Shown one piece after another: positions 48,170 to 57,344 of a stretch of DNA of 64,000 bases. A program made the position numbers and the translations under genes. The first letter of the stretch is position 1; every line of letters begins with the position of its first letter. Under the pieces are notes generated by a model, which was given only the letters and a program-made list of their open reading frames with translations, did no database searches and was not told the DNA's origin. The stretch comes from Reyranella sp. (GTDB taxonomy: Bacteria; Pseudomonadota; Alphaproteobacteria; Reyranellales; Reyranellaceae): NCBI GenBank assembly GCA_019750135.1, contig JAIEOV010000016.1, forward strand, positions 124,001-188,000. Direction: 5' to 3'.

Positions 48170-49138
48170 CTACTCCGCCTGGATGCCGGCCTTCTCGATG
48201 ATCGGCCGCCATAGGTCGATCTGCGAGGCAAGTTTCGTGCGCAGCGCCTCGGGTGTCGCCTTGTCGGGCGTGAAAAGCTCGGTTTCGATCTTCTCGAGCT
48301 GCTGGGCGACGCCTTTGTCGACCACGATGTCGCGCAGGGCCTTGCTCAGGGTATCGATGATCGGCTTGGGCGTGCCGAGCGGCGCGTAGAGGCCGAACCA
48401 GGTGCTGATGTCGAGGCTGGGCATGCCGACCTCGGCCGCGGTCGGCACGTCCGGCAAGGAAGCCAGGCGCTTGGGCGCCGTCAGCACGAAGGCCTTCAGC
48501 TCGCCGGACCGGATGGCGCCGGACGTCGTGGTCGGCAGATCGCAGATCACGTCGACCTGGCCGCTGCGGATGTCCAGGATCGCCGGACCCGCGCCCTTGT
48601 ACTGCACCATGGTGAGCGGTGTGCCGATCGCCTCCTGGAACAGCATGGCGCAGAGATGGGTGGCGCTGCCCATGCCCGACGAGGCGAAGGTCAGCTTCTC
48701 CTTGTTGGCCTTTGCGTAGGCCACCAGCTCGGCGAAGGTGCCGGGCGCGAAGTCCTTGCGCGCCAGCATGACCATCGGCGCTTCGGCGAACAGGCCAATG
48801 GGCTCGAACGAGGCCAGCGGATCGAAGTTCAGCTTCTTGTAGAGCGCCGGAATGGTGCTGAGGCCGACATGGTTCAGCAGCAGCGTGTAGCCGTCCGGCT
48901 TGGCCTTCGAAGCCTGGACCGAGCCGACGGCGCCGCCGGCGCCCGGCACGTTCTGGACGATCACCGGCTGATGCAATCGCGCCCGCATCGCCTCGGCGAG
49001 CGTGCGCGCCAGCAAGTCGCTGGCGCCGCCCGGCGCATAGGGCGAGACGATGGCGATCGGCCGGCTGGGATAGACGTCCTGGCCCGCAACCGGCAGGGCC
49101 AGCAGGACAGCGAAAACGAAAGCCGCGATGCGACGCAC
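48170..49138 (-). CDS. Bug family periplasmic solute-binding protein
   Basis: A 322-residue TctC/Bug-type binding protein. A signal peptide (MRRIAAFVFAVLLALPVAG) is followed by YPSRPIAIVSPYAPGGASD, the family hallmark, and ENVPGAGG-like NVPGAGGAVGS. Later blocks include GLSTIPALYKKLNFDP and IRSGQVDVICD. Bug proteins feed organic acids to tripartite tricarboxylate transporters or act as sensors. No TctA/TctB is next to it; the partial TctA at 63323 is 14 kb away. Confidence 0.93.
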   Translation of the reverse strand: MRRIAAFVFAVLLALPVAGQDVYPSRPIAIVSPYAPGGASDLLARTLAEAMRARLHQPVIVQNVPGAGGAVGSVQASKAKPDGYTLLLNHVGLSTIPALYKKLNFDPLASFEPIGLFAEAPMVMLARKDFAPGTFAELVAYAKANKEKLTFASSGMGSATHLCAMLFQEAIGTPLTMVQYKGAGPAILDIRSGQVDVICDLPTTTSGAIRSGELKAFVLTAPKRLASLPDVPTAAEVGMPSLDISTWFGLYAPLGTPKPIIDTLSKALRDIVVDKGVAQQLEKIETELFTPDKATPEALRTKLASQIDLWRPIIEKAGIQAE

Positions 49139-49222
49139 GATTTCCTCCGCTCTTGTTTTGCCTGGGATGCTGGGCGAATCAGGAAGGCTTTACCAGCGTC
49201 TTGGCGAGCGTAGACTTCGGCC

Positions 49223-50071
49223 ATGCAGATCGAACGACCTCATCCCAAGATCGGCGCCCTGGTCACCGGCGTCGACGTGCGCTCGCTCTCCGACGAGGAC
49301 TGGCGAACGCTCTACCAGACGTGGATCGACAGCATTGTCATGATCGTGCGCGGCCAGACGCTCACCAAGGAAGAGTTCCTGGCCTACTCGCGCCGCTTCG
49401 GCCGGCTGAAGCCGCATCGCGTCCGCAAGACGCGCGATCCCGAGCATGCCGAGCTCACCGTCATGGGCATCGGCACCAAGCGGGCGGACGGCCAGGTCAA
49501 CCAGGCGATCTACAATCGCGGCGGCCACTGGCACACCGATTCGCCGTGGGACGACGAGGTCTGCAAGGGCACGCAACTCTACGGCGTCGCCATCCCCTCG
49601 ACCGGCGGCGACACCGCCTTCGCCAGCATGTACGAAGCCTACGAGGCCCTGCCCGACAGCCTGAAGCAGCGCATCGCCGGGCTGAAAGCCGAATACATCT
49701 ACGGCGGCAAGAAGCGCGAGGGCCACGACTTGCTGGAGCCCGAGGACCGCGCGCGGCCACCGGCCGTCTATCCCATGGTGCGCAAGCACGAGGAAAGCGG
49801 CCGCACGTCGCTCTATGCAAATCCGCACCACATCGTGCGCATCCAGGGAATGAGCGACGCCGACAGCGAGGCGCTGGTCAAGGAGCTCACGCCCTACATG
49901 GTCGACACGCCGGCCCAGTACCAGCACAAGTGGCAGAAGGGCGACATCGTGATCTGGGACAATCGCTGCGGCCTGCACAAGGCTTGCGGCGGCTATCCCA
50001 TCGAGGAGCCGCGCATCCACTGGCGCACCACCATCATGCAGGACGGAGTCCAGCGGCGCCTTGCGGCCTGA
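49223..50071 (+). CDS. TauD/TfdA family Fe(II)/2-oxoglutarate dioxygenase
   Basis: A 282-residue non-haem iron dioxygenase. The HxD iron ligands lie in HWHTDSPWDD near residue 110, and the distal His in DNRCGLHKA near 255. A 2-oxoglutarate-binding Arg is likely in EEPRIHWRTT. The substrate is unknown; family members oxidise sulfonates or phenoxyacetates. It is the first gene of a rightward operon, divergent from the Bug gene with only 84 bases between starts. Confidence 0.92.
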   Translation: MQIERPHPKIGALVTGVDVRSLSDEDWRTLYQTWIDSIVMIVRGQTLTKEEFLAYSRRFGRLKPHRVRKTRDPEHAELTVMGIGTKRADGQVNQAIYNRGGHWHTDSPWDDEVCKGTQLYGVAIPSTGGDTAFASMYEAYEALPDSLKQRIAGLKAEYIYGGKKREGHDLLEPEDRARPPAVYPMVRKHEESGRTSLYANPHHIVRIQGMSDADSEALVKELTPYMVDTPAQYQHKWQKGDIVIWDNRCGLHKACGGYPIEEPRIHWRTTIMQDGVQRRLAA

Positions 50072-50073
50072 CC

Positions 50074-50691
50074 ATGCCGTCCCTCAGCGAGAAGACAACG
50101 ATCCCCCTGCCGGCCGATGAGGTCTGGCCGCTGCTCAGCGACCCCGCGCTGGTCGCCTCGTGCATTCCCGGCGCGACCTTGTCTCCGGACCAGGGCGACG
50201 GGACGTGGCGCGGCTCGGTGCGCGTGAAGTTCGGTCCGACGGTCGCGGTGTTCCGCGGGGAAGCCGCTCTTGCCTTCGACCATGCAGCGCGGACCTGCAC
50301 CATCGAGGGGCGCGGCATCGACGGCCGCGGCGCCTCGCGGGCGCTGGCCACGGGCAACGTCAAGGTCACGGGCCAGGAGACGACCGAGCTCACCATCGAC
50401 GGCGATTTCACCGTCTCGGGGCCGCTCGAGACCTTCGCCAATGCCGGCGGCGTGCATGTCGCGCGCGCCCTTCTGGCCGAGTTCTCGACCAATCTCGCCA
50501 AGCTGGTGGCCGAGCGGCGGCCCGCCGCTCCTGCTCCTGCCGCCGCCGCAACGTCCGCAGCGGCAACGCCCCCGCCAGCTCCACCCCCATCGCCGCCGCC
50601 CGCCGCCGAGCTGCGCGCCGGCAACCTCATGTGGCGCGCATTCCTGTCGTGGCTGCGCAGCCTCTTCGAAAAGAGGGAGACACCGAGATGA
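50074..50691 (+). CDS. CoxG-like SRPBCC protein
   Basis: A 205-residue protein. An N-terminal SRPBCC fold (PLPADEVWPLLSDPALVASC, then IPGA) matches the CoxG/carbon monoxide dehydrogenase subunit G group, residues 1-145. A Pro/Ala linker and a short hydrophobic C-terminal segment (NLMWRAFLSWLRSLF) follow, likely a membrane anchor. CoxG helps place CO dehydrogenase at the membrane, but no cox structural genes are here. The gene sits two bases after the dioxygenase and overlaps the TPP gene as ATGA. Confidence 0.88.
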   Translation: MPSLSEKTTIPLPADEVWPLLSDPALVASCIPGATLSPDQGDGTWRGSVRVKFGPTVAVFRGEAALAFDHAARTCTIEGRGIDGRGASRALATGNVKVTGQETTELTIDGDFTVSGPLETFANAGGVHVARALLAEFSTNLAKLVAERRPAAPAPAAAATSAAATPPPAPPPSPPPAAELRAGNLMWRAFLSWLRSLFEKRETPR

Positions 50692-52352
50692 GCAAGCTGC
50701 AGGTAACCGACATGCTGGCCCGCGCCTTCGCGGCCGAGGGCGTGGACACGCTGTTCACGCTGATGGGCGACGCCAACATGTACTGGTCGGTGGCGATGTC
50801 GAAGCTGCCCGGCATGAAGGTCGTGCATGCGCGCCACGAGCACTGCGCCGTCGCCATGGCCGACGGCTACGCCCGCGCCACCGGCAAGGTCGGCGTGGCC
50901 TCGACGACCTGCGGGCCGGGCTACACCCAGATCATGACGGCGCTCACCATCTCGGCGCGCTCCAACACGCCGCTGGTGGTGTTCGCGGGCGACGCGCCGC
51001 TCACCGCCTCCTGGTACATCCAGCAGATCGACATGGCGCCGCTGGCGCTGGCCTGTGGCGCGGCCTTCGTCGGCGTGAAGCATGTCGACCGCGTGCTCGA
51101 CAACGTGCGCGAGGCCTTCCAGATCGCCCAGGCCGAGCGCAAACCGGTGGTGCTCTCCGTGCCCATGGACCTGCAGAAGCAGGCCTGGCCGCATCTCACC
51201 GACTACACGCCCTCTTCCGAGCTTGTGCCGATGGCGCAGCGGCCGTTGCCCGATCCCGCCATGGTCGACCGCGTCGTCGACATGATCGCCGAGGCCGAGA
51301 AGCCGATCATCGTCGCCGGCCGCGGCGTCATCCGGTCGGGCGCGCGCCAGGCGATCGAGGCGCTGGCCGAGCAGTCGGGCGCGCTGATGGCGACGTCGCT
51401 GCTGGGCAAGGGGCTGTTCGACGGCAACCCCTATGCGCTCGACATCGCCGGCTCCTTCGCCAGCGACTTCTCGCGCGAGCGCTTCGCCGAGGCCGACCTG
51501 GTGATCGGCATCGGCGCGGGACTGGGCCACTACACGACCGAGGGCGGCTATCTCTATCCCGGCGCCCGCACGGTGCAGATCGACGTCAATCCGCGCGGCC
51601 TGTGGCAGGGCCTGCGCACTGCCGATCTCCATGTGCGCGCCGACGCCAAGGCTGCGGCCGAGGCCATCGTTGCTCGCATGACGGCGCGCGGCGTATCGCG
51701 CACGGGTTTCCGCGACGGCGACATGGCCCAGCAGATCGCCAAGGATTCGCCCGACTCCAAGGAGTTCCAAGTCCAGCCCAACACCGTCGATCCGCGCAAG
51801 GCGATCCTCGAGCTCGACCAGGCGATCCCCAAGGACTGGGACATCGTGGTCGGCGGCGGCCACTACTTCAGCATCGCCATGACCCACATGAAGGGCCGGC
51901 CGGCCGACAAGTACCACGTGGTGAACGAGTTCGGCGCCATCGGCTCGGGCCTGCCGGCCGCCATCGGCATCGCCGCGGCGCGCGGCGACGGCAAGGTCAT
52001 GCTGATCGAGGGCGACGGCAGCCTGCTGATGCACATCCAGGAGCTGGAGACGATCCGCCGCCAGGGCATCCGCATGCTGATCTCGGTGATGAACGACGGC
52101 GGCTATGGCGCGGAGTTCCACAAGTTTCGCGCCAACGGCATCGACCCCACCGAGGCCATCCACGGCCGCGGCGATCTCGCCGGCGTGGCCACCGGGTTCG
52201 GCCTGCGCGGCGCCGCCGTCACCGAGATGGGCCGCTTCGCGCCGCTGTTCAAAGAGCACCAGGCCGCCAACATCGGCTCGGTGTGGGACATCCACACCGA
52301 CGACCTGATCCCTTCACGCGCCTATCGCCGCGTCCACTACGGCGAGGCGTAG
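50688..52352 (+). CDS. Thiamine pyrophosphate-dependent decarboxylase/acetolactate synthase-like enzyme
   Basis: A 554-residue enzyme. Three TPP-enzyme domains are seen: catalytic Glu in ARHEHCAVAMADGYARATG, a central FAD/ADP-like domain (IIVAGRGVIRSG), and the TPP/Mg site GDGSLLMHIQELETI...ISVMNDGGYG. The residue pattern fits benzoylformate or oxalyl-CoA decarboxylase-like and acetolactate synthase-like members; the substrate is open. It is translationally coupled to the CoxG-like gene, so dioxygenase, CoxG and TPP enzyme form one unit. Confidence 0.9.
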   Translation: MSKLQVTDMLARAFAAEGVDTLFTLMGDANMYWSVAMSKLPGMKVVHARHEHCAVAMADGYARATGKVGVASTTCGPGYTQIMTALTISARSNTPLVVFAGDAPLTASWYIQQIDMAPLALACGAAFVGVKHVDRVLDNVREAFQIAQAERKPVVLSVPMDLQKQAWPHLTDYTPSSELVPMAQRPLPDPAMVDRVVDMIAEAEKPIIVAGRGVIRSGARQAIEALAEQSGALMATSLLGKGLFDGNPYALDIAGSFASDFSRERFAEADLVIGIGAGLGHYTTEGGYLYPGARTVQIDVNPRGLWQGLRTADLHVRADAKAAAEAIVARMTARGVSRTGFRDGDMAQQIAKDSPDSKEFQVQPNTVDPRKAILELDQAIPKDWDIVVGGGHYFSIAMTHMKGRPADKYHVVNEFGAIGSGLPAAIGIAAARGDGKVMLIEGDGSLLMHIQELETIRRQGIRMLISVMNDGGYGAEFHKFRANGIDPTEAIHGRGDLAGVATGFGLRGAAVTEMGRFAPLFKEHQAANIGSVWDIHTDDLIPSRAYRRVHYGEA

Positions 52353-52361
52353 AGCCTCGTC

Positions 52362-53081
52362 TCACTCGTTCGAGTAGATCTCGAGCAACGAGCCGTTGAT
52401 GCGACGGCTGAGGTCGTCGTCGCACAGCATCGTCACGGTCTTGGCGATGTCCTCCGGCTGGGTCGAGGTGCCGAGATGCGGCGCGACCTGGCGCAGCATC
52501 TCGGTGTTCACGGCGCCGGGGGCGATTGCATTGGTGCGCACGCCGAGCTTGATGCTTTCGACGGCCAGCGCCTCGGTGAGGCCGACGACGGCGAACTTGC
52601 TCGCCACGTAGGCCGCGAGGCCGGGAAACTTCTCGGTGCGGCGCACGCCGCCCAGCGAGCTGATGTTGACGATGGCACCGCCGGCGACCGGATGGCGCAA
52701 AAGCTCCCGGGCGCACAGGAACGTGCCGCGCGCATTGACCGCCATGACCTCGTCGAAGGCATCGACGCCGAGCTCGGTGACGGCGGCGACGTGGAACGTC
52801 GCCGCATTGTTGACCAGGAACTTCACGGGTCCGAGCTGCTCACGCGCGACGCGGAAAAGCTCGACCACGCTTGCCTCGGCGCTGACGTCGCCGGCCACGG
52901 CCAGGACGCGCCGGCCGGTCCGGGATTCGATCTCGTGCCGGGTCCGTTCCAGCTCGGCCCACGTGCGGCTCACGATCGCGACGTCGGCCCCCAGCTCGGC
53001 GAAACGCAAGGCGCAGGCCTTGCCGATTCCGCGTCCGCCGCCCGTGACCAGCGCAACTGCGCCTTGGAAAGAGGTCGTCAT
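52362..53081 (-). CDS. Short-chain dehydrogenase/reductase
   Basis: A 239-residue SDR: VTGGGRGIGKACALRFA, NNAA, catalytic Ser in NISSLGG, active-site YVASKFAVVG. The start at 53081 lies 45 bases from the divergent PTPS-glycosyltransferase start, so the two probably share a promoter region. SDRs include sepiapterin reductase, which acts after pyruvoyltetrahydropterin synthase; here that role is only suggested by position. It ends ten bases from the TPP enzyme stop. Confidence 0.9.
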   Translation of the reverse strand: MTTSFQGAVALVTGGGRGIGKACALRFAELGADVAIVSRTWAELERTRHEIESRTGRRVLAVAGDVSAEASVVELFRVAREQLGPVKFLVNNAATFHVAAVTELGVDAFDEVMAVNARGTFLCARELLRHPVAGGAIVNISSLGGVRRTEKFPGLAAYVASKFAVVGLTEALAVESIKLGVRTNAIAPGAVNTEMLRQVAPHLGTSTQPEDIAKTVTMLCDDDLSRRINGSLLEIYSNE

Positions 53082-53126
53082 GGCGTTAGCCTGTACGACG
53101 CAACCTCCGGTGTCGAACAGCCTTTT

Positions 53127-54284
53127 ATGCCATCGACGTTCCTTCATCTGAGCAAGGACTCGTTCAAGTTCGCTGCCGGGCACATGACCGTCTTCCCGGA
53201 CGGCACCAAGGAGCGTCTGCACGGCCACAATTTCCAGGTTGCCGTCACCATCGAGCTGGCGGGCGACGAGTTCATCGCCTTCGCGCGCTTCAAGCAGGTG
53301 ATCAGGGCGGCGTGCGAGACCTGGGACGAGCGGGTCCTGCTGCCGCGCCTCTCGCCGCACCTGCAGGTCCTGCCGAGCGCGAGGCAGGAGATCGATTTCG
53401 TCCTCTGCGGCGATCGTTACGTCATGCCGCGCGGCGACGTCGTCTGGCTCGACGTCGATACCGTGACGACGGAGAAGCTGGCGGGGCAGCTCTGCAGGAT
53501 CGTCGCCGGCGATCTGCTGCCGCTATGGGCGGAAGGCCAGATCCTGTCTCTCGACGTCCGGGTCGAAGAAACCGTCGGCCAGGCAGCGTCGTGTCGCATG
53601 AGCGCCGCCGACGTGGCATCGCTCAATCTGCCGCGCGTCTCCATCGTGATGAGCTGCTTCAACAAGGCCGCGACCGTGGCCGCCAGCGCGAAATCGGTTC
53701 TCGCGCAGACGCACCGCGATCTCGAGCTGGTCATCATCGACGACGGCAGCACGGACGACTCGCCGCAAGTGCTGGAAGGTCTGAAGTCGGACAGCCGCGT
53801 GCGCATCGAAAGGATGGCCAACGCCGGCCAGGCCGCGGCGCTCAATCTCGGCGTGTCGCTGGCGCGCGGCGAATATGTCGGCTTCATCGATGCCGATGAC
53901 GAGTACCATCCCGACCATGTCGAGGCCCTGATCGGCGCCTGCGACGGCGGCGGCCTCGACGTTGCCTTCGCCGGAATCGACATCGTGCAGTGCGGCAGCC
54001 AAACGCACGTCGTCGACTACTACGATCGCAGCCGGCTGATTCCGATCTCCGAGATCGATTGCGTCACGGGCATCATCTTCGGCAAGCGCCCGGTGCTCGC
54101 CCGCCTGGGCTTCGTCGGCGACTACCTCGACATCGACCTCTATCACCGCGTCACGACGAGTGCGCTCAAATGGGCGAAGGTCGATCGCAAGACGTACCGC
54201 TACTACTTCGGGCGTTGCCAGGGATCGAACTCGGCACGGATGGTCGAGGAGGCCGGACTCGGCCAGGAAAAGGCGCAGGCCTGA
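53127..54284 (+). CDS. 6-pyruvoyltetrahydropterin synthase-like domain fused to GT2 glycosyltransferase
   Basis: A 385-residue two-domain protein. Residues 1-155 match the PTPS/QueD fold: zinc ligands His19 (FKFAAGH), His32 and His34 (LHGHNF), then RYVMPRGDVVWLDV and the VRVEET Glu. The position four before the first His of HGH, a catalytic Cys in QueD, is Lys28 followed by Glu29. From 170 a GT2 fold follows: RVSIVMSCFNKAATV, LVIIDDGSTDDS, FIDADDEY with the DxD. Ends about 25 residues after YRYYFGRCQGSNSAR. The MFS gene begins seven bases after its stop. Glycosylating a pterin is my inference. Confidence 0.85.
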   Translation: MPSTFLHLSKDSFKFAAGHMTVFPDGTKERLHGHNFQVAVTIELAGDEFIAFARFKQVIRAACETWDERVLLPRLSPHLQVLPSARQEIDFVLCGDRYVMPRGDVVWLDVDTVTTEKLAGQLCRIVAGDLLPLWAEGQILSLDVRVEETVGQAASCRMSAADVASLNLPRVSIVMSCFNKAATVAASAKSVLAQTHRDLELVIIDDGSTDDSPQVLEGLKSDSRVRIERMANAGQAAALNLGVSLARGEYVGFIDADDEYHPDHVEALIGACDGGGLDVAFAGIDIVQCGSQTHVVDYYDRSRLIPISEIDCVTGIIFGKRPVLARLGFVGDYLDIDLYHRVTTSALKWAKVDRKTYRYYFGRCQGSNSARMVEEAGLGQEKAQA

Positions 54285-54291
54285 TGCCTCG

Positions 54292-55512
54292 ATGAAAATC
54301 TATTACGGCTGGATCGTCGTTGCCGCAGGCGCGCTGTCGGGATGCGTGGCGATCGGCTCGGTCTTCTCCCTGGCGGTCTTCCTGCGGCCGATGGCCGACG
54401 AGACCGGCTGGTCGAGTGCCGGCGTCTCGAGCGCCATGATGATCGTGTTCCTGACCATGGGCGTCGCCGCCTTCGGCTGGGGCATGCTGACCGACCGCAT
54501 CGGGCCGCGTGTCGTCGTGCTGACCGGCGGCCTGTTGCTCGGGCTGGCGCTGGCGCTCGCCAGCCAGGCCGAGAGCCTGCTCGAGTTCCAGCTGATCTAC
54601 GCCGGCGTCGGCGTCTCGGCGGCCGCCGTCTTCACACCGACCATCGCCACCATCACGGGCTGGTTCGAGCGGCATCGCAGCCTCGCCGTCTCCCTGGTGT
54701 CGGCCGGCATGGGCATGGCGCCCATGACCATGTCGCCTTTCGCAAGCTGGATGATCGAGGAGTACGACTGGCGCACCGCGCAGTTCGTCCTCGCCCTCGT
54801 TGCCTGGTTCGTCATCGTCCCGGCAGCCTTCCTGGTGCGCCGGGCGCCGGCGACGCCCGACGAAGCCGAACGGCTCGGCACAACAGGTGTCCCGGCGGGG
54901 GCGGCCGATCCCGCCATGACGGCGGGCCGGGCGCTGCGCACGCCGCAATTCTGGGTGCTGTCGCTCACCTGGTTCGCCTGCTGCGCCACGCATTCGGGGC
55001 CGATCTTCCACACCGTGAGCTACGCCGTGCTCTGCGGGCTGCCGGTGATGGCCGCGGTCACGATCTACAGCGTCGAGGGCCTGGCCGGCCTGGCCGGGCG
55101 CATCCTGTTCGCCGTCGCCGCCGATCGTCTCGGCGTCAAGCGCGTCCTGGTGGCCGGCCTGTTCGCCCAGGCGCTGGGCGCCGGCGCCTACTTCTTCGTG
55201 CACCGGCTCGGCGAGTTCTACGCGGCCGCTGCGGCGTTCGGCATGATCTACGGCGGCGTCATGCCGCTCTATGCCGTGATTGCGCGCGCCTACTTCCCGG
55301 CGCGCATCATGGGCACCATCCTGGGGGCGGCGACCATCTTCTCCTGCGCCGGCATGGCGCTCGGTCCGCCGATCGGCGGCTGGATCTACGACACCACCGA
55401 CAGCTACGCCTGGCTCTACATCGCCTCGTTCGGCATGGGGTTGGGCGCCATGCTGATCGCCCTGCTCTTCCCGCCGTTCCCGTCGCGGCGGCCGGCGGCG
55501 CAACCGGCCTGA
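54292..55512 (+). CDS. MFS transporter (oxalate/formate-antiporter-like)
   Basis: A 406-residue permease with 12 hydrophobic segments. It begins MKIYYGWIVVAAGALSGCVA; GWGMLTDRIGPR is the MFS motif A and GWFERHRSLAVSLVSAGMG the family's loop 4-5. It resembles monocarboxylate/OFA-type carriers. A very similar paralogue is at 57539. Placed directly after the PTPS-GT gene, it could export that enzyme's product, or the link may be accidental. Confidence 0.92.
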   Translation: MKIYYGWIVVAAGALSGCVAIGSVFSLAVFLRPMADETGWSSAGVSSAMMIVFLTMGVAAFGWGMLTDRIGPRVVVLTGGLLLGLALALASQAESLLEFQLIYAGVGVSAAAVFTPTIATITGWFERHRSLAVSLVSAGMGMAPMTMSPFASWMIEEYDWRTAQFVLALVAWFVIVPAAFLVRRAPATPDEAERLGTTGVPAGAADPAMTAGRALRTPQFWVLSLTWFACCATHSGPIFHTVSYAVLCGLPVMAAVTIYSVEGLAGLAGRILFAVAADRLGVKRVLVAGLFAQALGAGAYFFVHRLGEFYAAAAAFGMIYGGVMPLYAVIARAYFPARIMGTILGAATIFSCAGMALGPPIGGWIYDTTDSYAWLYIASFGMGLGAMLIALLFPPFPSRRPAAQPA

Positions 55513-55518
55513 GCGCAG

Positions 55519-56008
55519 CTAGCGGCTCTGCACAGTGATCATGACGGCCGATCGAGCTCGATCCGACGCGCGTGACGGCATTGCCTGCACATCGGTCGAA
55601 GAACTCGAGGTGTGGTAGGATGGCGGTGGAGACGTCCAGATATGGCGTCTCCTGGAGCCTCAAAAGTCGCAATAAGAGAACCCGGCATCGCCGCCAGGCC
55701 GCTGCAAAGGGGGGCCCCTGGTGCTTGGAAAATCGCACCATGGTTATTGACACGAATGAGCACTTGAGTTATCTTGAGGCTGCCGCCGTGCTTTAGGCGT
55801 CCGCTCCATGCATCGGTTCGGTCGACTGAATGAAAACGGCCAGCAAAACTAGCGAAATTCAAAAAGGCTGAAGATTCAAGGGCTTCACCGGTGATCCGAG
55901 GGCTAGCGAAATCCAGCGAAATTCACGCGACCGGCGCTCGAGCCAAGGAGCGGGAAATGTCGTCTCTTTGGCATTCAGCCCATCAGAACCACTGTGCAGA
56001 GCCACTAG
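55519..56008. mobile_element. 490-bp stretch bounded by 19-bp inverted repeats (MITE-like candidate)
   Basis: The left arm CTAGCGGCTCTGCACAGTG (55519-55537) and the right arm (55990-56008) pair at 18 of 19 positions. No transposase frame lies inside. A short frame at 55621-55796 ending LSYLEAAAVL is not recognised, and words like AGCGAAATYC repeat near 55849 and 55904. The right arm includes the stop codon of the AdhP-like gene. The pattern fits a small non-autonomous element, but no target duplication was established. Confidence 0.4.
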
Positions 56009-57033
56009 CCCTGGAAGTCGAGCACGATGCGGCCCTCGATGTCGCTCTGGCGCATGCGGGTGAAGACGTCGTTGATCTGCTCGAGCTTTGCCGTCGCGAC
56101 CGTGGCCTTGACCTTGCCCTCGCCGGCGAAAGCCAGCGCCTCCTGAAGATCGAGCCGCGTGCCGACGATCGAGCCGCGCACGGTGATGCCGTTCAGCACC
56201 GTGTCGAAGATCGACAGGGGGAAGTCGCCCGGCGGCAGGCCGGTGAGCGACACCGTGCCGCCGCGGCCAACCATGCCCAGCGCCTGCTCGAAGGCCTTGG
56301 GCGAGACGGCGGTCACCAGCACGCCCTCAGCGCCGCCGACCTCCTTCTTCACGAAAGCGACGGGGTCCTGGGTGCGGGCGTTGACCGCCAGGGCGGCGCC
56401 CAGGCGCTTGGCGAGATCGAGCTTGGGCTCGTCGATGTCGACGGCGATCACGTTCAGCCCCATCGCCTTGGCATACTGCACGGCCATGTGGCCGAGGCCG
56501 CCGATCCCCGAGATCACCACCCAGTCGTCGGGCTTGGTGTCGGTGACCTTCAGCCCCTTGTAGACGGTGACGCCGGCACACAGGATCGGCGAGATCTCGA
56601 CGAAGTCGGCCTTGGCCGGCAGGTGCCCGACATAGTTGGGATCGGCCAGGACGTATTCGGCAAAGCCGCCATTCACGGAATAGCCGGTGTTCTGCTGCTC
56701 CGTGCACAGCGTCTCCCAGCCGCCCAGGCAATGCTTGCAATGGCCGCACGCCGTGTAGAGCCAGGGCACGCCGACGCGGTCGCCCTCCTTGACGTGACGC
56801 ACGCCCGTGCCGACGGCCGAGACATGCCCGACGCCTTCGTGGCCGGGGATGAAGGGCGGCTTGGGCTTGACCGGCCAGTCGCCGTCGGCGGCATGGAGAT
56901 CGGTGTGGCAGACGCCGGTGGCTGCGATCTTGACCACGACCTGGCCGGGACCGGGCTGCGGCACGGGCACTTCCTCGATCACCAGCGGCTTGCGGAACTC
57001 GCGGACGACAGCGGCCTTCATGGTCGATGGCAT
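56005..57033 (-). CDS. adhP: Zinc-dependent alcohol dehydrogenase, AdhP-like
   Basis: A 342-residue medium-chain dehydrogenase. Catalytic zinc ligands are in [14 protein letters not shown] and GHEGVGHV; the structural cluster is [15 protein letters not shown]; the NAD motif is [13 protein letters not shown]. Length and sequence fit ethanol-active/propanol-preferring AdhP. GGAGGACCACC precedes the ATG at 57033. Its TAG stop lies inside the inverted-repeat arm at 55990-56008. It may be co-transcribed with the lipoprotein gene upstream. Confidence 0.92.
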   Translation of the reverse strand: MPSTMKAAVVREFRKPLVIEEVPVPQPGPGQVVVKIAATGVCHTDLHAADGDWPVKPKPPFIPGHEGVGHVSAVGTGVRHVKEGDRVGVPWLYTACGHCKHCLGGWETLCTEQQNTGYSVNGGFAEYVLADPNYVGHLPAKADFVEISPILCAGVTVYKGLKVTDTKPDDWVVISGIGGLGHMAVQYAKAMGLNVIAVDIDEPKLDLAKRLGAALAVNARTQDPVAFVKKEVGGAEGVLVTAVSPKAFEQALGMVGRGGTVSLTGLPPGDFPLSIFDTVLNGITVRGSIVGTRLDLQEALAFAGEGKVKATVATAKLEQINDVFTRMRQSDIEGRIVLDFQG

Positions 57034-57044
57034 GGTGGTCCTCC

Positions 57045-57344
57045 CTAACGCGTGTATCCCTTGCCTTGCATGCAGTCGTTGAAGATCTCGATCTCGGCGC
57101 TGTTGCGATCGGTGTTTGCCGCCTGTTGCGCCGATATCATGCCTGCACCGCTCATCCCCGGATTGCCGGAGCTGTGGGGATAGAACCGCGCGGCCTGCTG
57201 CTGCGCCGCGGCGCGACACGTCGCGGTATCGCTGGCGATCGTGGCGTCATCTGCACCCACCTTCTTCCAGGTCGTGCCAGGTGCTGCCCCGCCACAGGCG
57301 GCGAGGCCGAACCAAAGAGCCACTACGATCAGCGTGCGTATCAT
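57045..57344 (-). CDS. Lipoprotein, 99 residues
   Basis: Starts [24 protein letters not shown] is a lipobox, so Cys17 should be lipidated. The mature protein has [20 protein letters not shown] and a second cysteine pair partner in [13 protein letters not shown]. This arrangement suggests one disulfide. Small lipoproteins ending with C(M)xGKGY recur in proteobacteria; role unknown. GGAGACAGG lies before the ATG. It precedes adhP by 11 bases. Confidence 0.8.
   Translation of the reverse strand: MIRTLIVVALWFGLAACGGAAPGTTWKKVGADDATIASDTATCRAAAQQQAARFYPHSSGNPGMSGAGMISAQQAANTDRNSAEIEIFNDCMQGKGYTR

Noticed and set aside
50034..52295. Minus-strand open frame of 753 codons
   Set aside because: Antisense to the CoxG-like and TPP genes, both with intact family motifs.
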